A DNA stretch of 35,651 bases from contig NZ_RAVW01000037.1 of assembly GCF_003611585.1 (NCBI RefSeq), positions 1-35,651 of the forward strand, written 5' to 3'. Shown here in pieces: positions 31,290 through 35,651 of the stretch (position 1 is the first letter of the stretch; each line of letters begins with the position of its first letter). The position numbers were made by a program, and so were the translations under genes. The notes beneath the pieces were generated by a model. That model had not been told where the DNA came from. It was given only the letters and a program-made list of their open reading frames with translations, and did not search any database. This stretch comes from Corallococcus exercitus (GTDB lineage Bacteria > Myxococcota > Myxococcia > Myxococcales > Myxococcaceae).

Positions 31290-32633
31290 CCTTCACAGCG
31301 GCTGGTCCTGCGAATCGCCGTGCTCGCCTCGCTCGTCACGTTCCTGGACGGGGCGATCATCAACGTCGCGTTGCCCGCGATGGTCCGGGACCTGGGCGGT
31401 GGGCTCAGGCTCCAGCAGTGGGTGGTGGACGCCTACCTCATCACGCTGGGTTCGCTGATGCTGGTGGCGGGCTCGCTGTCGGACATGTTCGGGCGCAAGC
31501 GCATCCTGCGGCTGGGGTTGCTGGGGTTCGGGGCCACGTCGCTGTTGTGCGCGCTGGCGCCGACGGGCGCGGTGCTCGTCCTCGCGCGGGGGCTGCAGGG
31601 GGCCACGGGCGCGCTCCTGGTGCCGGGCTCGCTGGCGCTCATCCTGTCCTTCTTCTCCGGCCCCGAGCAGGCGAAGGCCATTGGCACGTGGACCGGCTGG
31701 ACGGGCGCCGCGTTCATCGCGGGGCCGTTGCTGGGCGGGCTGCTGGTGGACACAGTGGGCTGGCGGTGGATCTTCGGCATCAACGTGCTGCCCATCGCGT
31801 TGACGCTGGCGCTGCTCGCGCGCATGGAGGAGCCCGCGCGTCCGGAGGGCGCGCACATCGACGTGCTGGGGGCCGTGCTGGCGTGCGTGGGGTTGGGCGG
31901 TCCGGTCTACGCGCTGATCGAGCAGGGGACGGTGGGCTGGACGCATCCCACGGTGCTGGCGTCGCTGGGCGTGGGCGTGCCGGCGTTCATCGCGTTCCTG
32001 TGGCAGGAGCGGCGCTCGCCGCACCCGATGATGCCGCTGGGCCTGTTCCGGGAGCGGAACTTCTGGGTGGGCAACCTGGCCACGACGTCCATCTATGGGG
32101 CGCTGGCGCTGAGTGAGTTCGTCATCATCCTGTTCCTCCAGCAGGTGGGAGGCCTTCGCGCGACGACGGCGGGCCTGGCGCTGATGCCGACGACGGTCAT
32201 CATGTTGCTGCTGTCGTCGACGTTCGGTGGGCTCGCGGGCCGGTTCGGGCCGCGCCTGTTCATGGCGGTGGGGCCGTGCATCGCGGGCGTGGGGTTCCTG
32301 CTCATGCTGCGCGCCGGGACGCCGCTGAACTTCTGGACGCAGATGCTGCCGGGCGTGGTGATGTTCGGGCTGGGGCTGGCGACGACGGTGGCGCCGCTGA
32401 CATCGGCGGTGCTCGGGTCCGTCCGCAAGGAGCAGGCGGGCATCGGCTCGGCCATCAACAACGCCATCGCCCGGGTCGCGGGGCTCATCGCCATCGCGTT
32501 CACGGGGCTCATCGTGGGCCCGCGACTGGACGTCGCGGGCTTCCACCGGGTGATGCTCGTCACCACGGTCCTGCTCGTGCTGGGCGGAGTCATCTCCGCC
32601 CTGGGCATCCGCGATCCACCGCGGAAGGCCTGA
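31284..32633 (+). CDS. MFS transporter of the DHA2/EmrB-QacA type, possible lanthipeptide exporter
   Basis: A 449-aa integral membrane protein with many hydrophobic segments, the first being LVLRIAVLASLVTFLDGAII. Motif A is GSLSDMFGRKRIL (residues about 65-77), then ARGLQGATGALLVPGSLALI and the antiporter motif C-like GAAFIAGPLLGGLLVD (about 147-162), followed by GWRWIFGINVLPIAL. These are features of proton-driven drug exporters of the DHA2 group. GTG 31284 is preferred since the transmembrane part starts within ten residues; a GTG at 31173 would add 37 unlikely residues spanning hairpins. It follows the two precursor genes in the same direction, so it may export the mature peptide or give self-protection; no ABC LanT or LanFEG is seen. 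Confidence 0.85.
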   Translation: MTPSQRLVLRIAVLASLVTFLDGAIINVALPAMVRDLGGGLRLQQWVVDAYLITLGSLMLVAGSLSDMFGRKRILRLGLLGFGATSLLCALAPTGAVLVLARGLQGATGALLVPGSLALILSFFSGPEQAKAIGTWTGWTGAAFIAGPLLGGLLVDTVGWRWIFGINVLPIALTLALLARMEEPARPEGAHIDVLGAVLACVGLGGPVYALIEQGTVGWTHPTVLASLGVGVPAFIAFLWQERRSPHPMMPLGLFRERNFWVGNLATTSIYGALALSEFVIILFLQQVGGLRATTAGLALMPTTVIMLLLSSTFGGLAGRFGPRLFMAVGPCIAGVGFLLMLRAGTPLNFWTQMLPGVVMFGLGLATTVAPLTSAVLGSVRKEQAGIGSAINNAIARVAGLIAIAFTGLIVGPRLDVAGFHRVMLVTTVLLVLGGVISALGIRDPPRKA

Positions 32634-32638
32634 GCGCG

Positions 32639-34138
32639 TCAGTCGTCGCTCGGGGCCATGGCGAAGTACACGGCTTCGGTCCCCAGGTTGAAGGTGTCTC
32701 CGTCCGCGATCTTCTGGCGCTTGATGCGCTGGTGGTTGATCCAGGTGCCGTTGGACGAGCCCAGGTCCTCGATGAAGTAGTCGTTGCCCTCGCGCACGAC
32801 GACGGCGTGCTCGCGGGAGACCCTGCCGGACTTCACGACGAGGCTGCACTGCGGGCCGCGCCCCAGCGTGAAGCGCTCCACGTCCACACGGGTGGCGGGG
32901 CCGTCCGGGCTCAGGCGCACGAACAGGTCCTTGCGCGCGGCGGCCCTGGCGGCGGGGGCGGGCTTCCGGCCCTTGTTGACGTCCGGAGGAGCGTCGTCCT
33001 CGGGCGTGGACTGACGGAGTACACGGCCCTGCTTCCGGAGGGCGGGGCCCTTCGCGGCTGGAGCCGCCACGAAGGGAAGGTCCTGCTCCTCGGCTTCCGA
33101 GGCGCCCGCGTCGTCCTCGGCGGACGCAGCGGCCCGTGCGCCGGCCGCGTCGTCCCGCGCGTCGTCTTCGTCGGATGCGGCGGCCCGCGCATGGGCCTCA
33201 TCGTCCCGCGCGTCGTCTTCGTCGGAGCCCGTGGCCTCCTCGCCCGTCTTGGCCTCTTCGGGCTCGGAGTCGTCGGCCTCGTTGGCGCCCGGGATTTCTT
33301 CGGATCCGATCGCCGCTTCGAGGTCGGCAGCGGCGGCGGCGTCCTCCTCGGAGGCCTCCGCGTCCGTGCCGGTGGCGTCCTCGTCGGATTCCTCATCCGC
33401 GTCGGCGGTGGCCCCGGACGCACCCTCGCCGGCCGCTTCGTCTTCGTCCGATGACTCGTCATCCGCTTCGTCTTCGTCGGCCGCTTCGTCATCGTCCGAT
33501 GACTCGTCGGCCGCTTCGTCATCGTCCGATGACTCGTCGGCCGCTTCATCATCGTCCGATGACTCGTCGGCTGCGTCGTCGTCGTCGGCTGCTTCGTCTT
33601 CGTTCGACTCGTCAGCGGATGCTTCGTCAGCGTCGGCGTCTTCGTCGTCCGATGCTTCGTCTTCGTCCGAAGACGCCTCGGCCGCTTCCGCTTCTTCGTC
33701 CGAAGACTCATCGGCCGCTTCGTCTTCGTCCGACTCCTCCTCGTCATCGGATGCCACCGGCACGTCGCGGGGCTGCACGACCGCATCCACGGCCGCGAGG
33801 ACCTCTTGCATGCGGGACCGCGCATGCGCCGCATCGTCCACCGGGGCCGCGGCCGGTGCGGCCGGCGCGGTCGCCTTCACGGGGGCAGCGGCAGTGGGAC
33901 TCTCCGCCGGACGCACCGCGGGCTCAGTGGGGCGGGCCGCCGGTGCCCTCACGGGCTCTCCCGCGACCGGCGTGCCGAGCGCCACGGGCGTCGGCGACAC
34001 GTAGCCGTTCTGCTTCGCGAGCAGGAACAGCGCCTGGGCCACCAGGGCATTCCGGTCCACGCCCAGGTCGTGGCTCATCTGCTCCAGCGCCCGCCACAGG
34101 GGCTCCGCGACCTCGATGGTTTCACGAATCCGATTCAT
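32639..34138 (-). CDS. FHA-domain protein with an RHH-like N-terminus and long acidic repeat linker
   Basis: A 499-aa protein with three parts. Residues 1-47 (MNRIRETIEVAEPLWRALEQ, then DLGVDRNALVAQALFLLAKQ) resemble a ribbon-helix-helix-type dimer. Residues about 50-380 are low complexity: a Pro/Ala stretch, then an acidic Asp/Glu/Ser/Ala linker with repeated DESSDDDEAA units and a 17-residue SDEDDARDD...ARAAA repeat. Residues about 405-499 form an FHA phosphothreonine-binding domain with FTLGRGPQCSLVVKSGRVSR, the next EHAVVV, and EDLGSSNGTWINHQRI; the Arg, Ser-Arg-x-x-His and Asn landmarks are intact. ATG 34138 follows GGGGAG, two bases after the upstream gene stop, so the two are co-translated. 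It probably links Ser/Thr-kinase signalling to another protein. Confidence 0.88.
   Translation of the reverse strand: MNRIRETIEVAEPLWRALEQMSHDLGVDRNALVAQALFLLAKQNGYVSPTPVALGTPVAGEPVRAPAARPTEPAVRPAESPTAAAPVKATAPAAPAAAPVDDAAHARSRMQEVLAAVDAVVQPRDVPVASDDEEESDEDEAADESSDEEAEAAEASSDEDEASDDEDADADEASADESNEDEAADDDDAADESSDDDEAADESSDDDEAADESSDDDEAADEDEADDESSDEDEAAGEGASGATADADEESDEDATGTDAEASEEDAAAAADLEAAIGSEEIPGANEADDSEPEEAKTGEEATGSDEDDARDDEAHARAAASDEDDARDDAAGARAAASAEDDAGASEAEEQDLPFVAAPAAKGPALRKQGRVLRQSTPEDDAPPDVNKGRKPAPAARAAARKDLFVRLSPDGPATRVDVERFTLGRGPQCSLVVKSGRVSREHAVVVREGNDYFIEDLGSSNGTWINHQRIKRQKIADGDTFNLGTEAVYFAMAPSDD
33481..33570 (-). repeat. Three 30-bp tandem repeats in the acidic linker
   Basis: Three units of 30 bp starting at 33481, 33511 and 33541 are nearly identical (one difference, CTTCATC in the third) and encode DESSDDDEAA-type decapeptides. 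Looser copies of TCGTC/TTCGTC continue on both sides. Such repeats expand and contract by slippage, so length variation between strains is expected. Confidence 0.85.
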
Positions 34139-34140
34139 GC

Positions 34141-35651
34141 CTAGCTCCCCCTCAGATTGCTCTGCCACGGAGAGACGTGATCCGGGTCATTGAGCCAATA
34201 GAACATCGCTTGCGTCTCCGCGTACTGCCGCTCCGCGATGGACACCAGGTTCGGATGCAGGTCGCCCAGTGCCACCCCCTCGAACAGGAAGCCCTGGCCG
34301 GGTCTGGTCGTGCTGGCATCCCCCCGGAACTTGCGGTCCCGGCTCTGCCACAGCCGCTGCGAGGCCTGCCCCGCCGCCTGGCCGTAATCCGCCGGCGGCG
34401 CGATGCGCGTGGGCATCCGGAACGTCGTCTCCCCGCATGACCACAACAGCCACGACAGTGCGCTCCAGTCCCCCCGCAGCATCAGCGTCAGGTCCGCGAG
34501 CCCCAGCTCCAGGTCGAGCGTCTCGTCCACCTCCACCTGATCGTCCTCCAGCTCCAGCTCGTACTGCTTCAGCTCCACCGGCCCCTCGCCCAGCAGGCTC
34601 GACAGATCCGGCGGCAGCCACGACACCGGGGCGCCGGGCTTGAACCGCTGGAGCAGCGCGCCGCGCATCGCTTGAAGCCGCGTGGCGTACTTGCGCACCA
34701 GCTGCTGGATCGCCTCCAGGGACTGCTCGGGCTTCTCCGGCAGGCCGTCGTAGGTACAGCGCGGAGGCTCGTGTCCCGCCCAGAAGTCGAAGCGGGGAAA
34801 CAACGCCCGCGCGTACGTGTCCAGGAACGCGGCCGTGTCCGGCTCCACCGCCGCGAGCCCCTGGGCGTCCTTGCGCACCTGATCCGCCACGCCCAGGTTC
34901 AGCAGGATGAGGCCGCGCGTGAACAGGTACTCCTTGCGCTCCGGCGCGAGCAGCATCGCCGCGTGCAGGAAGTCCAGCGCCGCGCGCGGCCGGTCCGTCT
35001 GGTCCAGCAGCACGGCGTAGGCCCGCAGCAGCGTGGCGGCGTCTCCCCCGCGCATGAGCGCGTCCGCCATCGGGGCCCACGCCTGGCCCGCTTCCTCCAC
35101 CACGTCGTCCGCGACCTCGCTCGCCGAGTCCTTCGTGCGCGGCAGCGTCAGCTCCTCCAGGCCTTCCTTCAACGGCTGGACGTCCAGCGACGTGGCGCAC
35201 GCGCGCGCCGTGGCCAGCAGCGCCTCGCGGTAGCGCCGGTCCGCGCGGGCCTCCTTCGCCAGCTCGCGCCACCCCTCCGCGCTCCGGGCCAGGTTGGAGA
35301 ACACCGGTGAGCGCGCCAGCGTCCGCTCATCCATCGCCCGGCCCAGGTCGCGCGTGAGCACCACCGCCCGCTGCGCGTCCAGCAGGGACCACTGGCCACA
35401 CGCGAGGTTGCCTTCCGCCCGGCCCTCCTCGAAGTGGACGCGGAAGTCCGCGTACGCGTTCTCCACGCGCGACCAGCAGCGCCCGTGGCGCAGCCCGTTC
35501 TGGAACTCGGCTTCCCAGAGGAGCTGGCCCTGCAGGTCCCAGAAGCGGGTGAGGCCGTGGCGCTCGGCGTCCGCGTTGAGCGTCACCCGGGCCCACTGGT
35601 TCAGGTCCTCGCGCAGCTCCGCGTCCTCCGGCAGGTGGGCGGGACGGGTGG
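34141..35651 (-). CDS. MORN/TPR-like protein, 5' end outside the window
   Basis: At least 503 residues are encoded here, and the frame is open to the window edge, so the gene starts beyond position 35651; a GTG at 35586 is an internal candidate. The visible N-terminal part has a MORN-like strand pair (HGLTRFWDLQGQLLWEAEFQ, then NGLRHGR). The middle resembles TPR or other helical repeats (LLRAYAVLLDQTDRPRAALD, FLHAAMLLAPERKEYLFTRG, LILLNLG). A Glu/Asp-rich segment (ELELEDDQVEVDETLDLELG) and a Trp-rich region (GDWSALSWLLWSCGETTFRM) follow, ending NLRGS. The function is unknown; the repeat types suggest a scaffold. It ends two bases before the FHA gene, so the products probably work together. 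Confidence 0.75.
   Translation of the reverse strand, partial: TRPAHLPEDAELREDLNQWARVTLNADAERHGLTRFWDLQGQLLWEAEFQNGLRHGRCWSRVENAYADFRVHFEEGRAEGNLACGQWSLLDAQRAVVLTRDLGRAMDERTLARSPVFSNLARSAEGWRELAKEARADRRYREALLATARACATSLDVQPLKEGLEELTLPRTKDSASEVADDVVEEAGQAWAPMADALMRGGDAATLLRAYAVLLDQTDRPRAALDFLHAAMLLAPERKEYLFTRGLILLNLGVADQVRKDAQGLAAVEPDTAAFLDTYARALFPRFDFWAGHEPPRCTYDGLPEKPEQSLEAIQQLVRKYATRLQAMRGALLQRFKPGAPVSWLPPDLSSLLGEGPVELKQYELELEDDQVEVDETLDLELGLADLTLMLRGDWSALSWLLWSCGETTFRMPTRIAPPADYGQAAGQASQRLWQSRDRKFRGDASTTRPGQGFLFEGVALGDLHPNLVSIAERQYAETQAMFYWLNDPDHVSPWQSNLRGS

Noticed and set aside
33421-33620. CRISPR-like spacing in the acidic repeat block
   Set aside because: Units are contiguous without unique spacers, translate to decapeptides in frame with an FHA protein and have no cas genes nearby.

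Overview
The window is about 70% GC, with long spurious antisense reading frames, many lipoproteins with short lipoboxes, and a gene mix of secreted GH16 glucanases, FG-GAP propellers, FHA proteins and DUF1501/cytochrome pairs. This points to a myxobacterium of the Corallococcus/Myxococcus type. That is inferred from style, since no rRNA or marker gene is present. The first 12 bases match the end of the Nextera/Tn5 mosaic-end adapter, so position 1 is probably a raw contig end. No tRNA, rRNA, CRISPR array, insertion sequence or intergenic gap over 300 bases was seen.

Layout. (1) 62-6243: a glycan-assembly run on the + strand, with one GT4-type glycosyltransferase carrying a 30-residue repeat insertion, three CgeB-like glycosyltransferases, and UDP-glucose 6-dehydrogenase to supply UDP-glucuronate. 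(2) 6278-13687: mostly single genes, namely a DUF2256/DUF3253 zinc protein, a secreted lipoprotein, a saccharopine-dehydrogenase-like reductase, a secreted MsrB-MsrA fusion on the - strand, a small unknown, a seven-repeat FG-GAP protein (-), an RsmJ-like methyltransferase (+), a Cys-rich small lipoprotein (+) and a small secreted protein (-). (3) 13725-17352: a three-gene - strand operon of a secreted di-haem-type protein, a lipoprotein and a DUF1501 protein. (4) 17434-21520: a P-loop kinase fused to a partial adenylosuccinate-synthetase-like domain, and two related GH16 glucanases flanking an S51 peptidase-like gene, all on the - strand. (5) 21610-26076: a secreted LamG protein (+), a thiolase (-) and an OsmC protein (-). 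(6) 26128-32633: a compact class I lanthipeptide locus. (7) 32639-35651: an RHH-acidic-FHA protein and a MORN/TPR-like protein cut by the window end.

The strongest candidate for an undescribed system is the lanthipeptide locus. A full-length LanB and a LanC are encoded on the - strand. Two tandem precursor genes of 49 and 48 aa are divergent on the + strand and are followed by an MFS exporter. The precursors share 22 of their first 23 residues, including KKLSLKRETVRLL. They end in short acidic cores, ELTSPICTDYGTKCDL and DLTSPFCTEGPRCEL, whose S-P-x-C recalls nisin ring B. Each precursor is followed, at the same distance, by a hairpin with TCACGG/CCGTGA arms, and a third copy of these arms overlaps the MFS start. 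No LanP, LanT, LanFEG or two-component regulator lies in the window. The second notable item is the kinase-PurA fusion at 17434-18492, whose ribosome binding site sits inside a perfect 8-bp inverted repeat.
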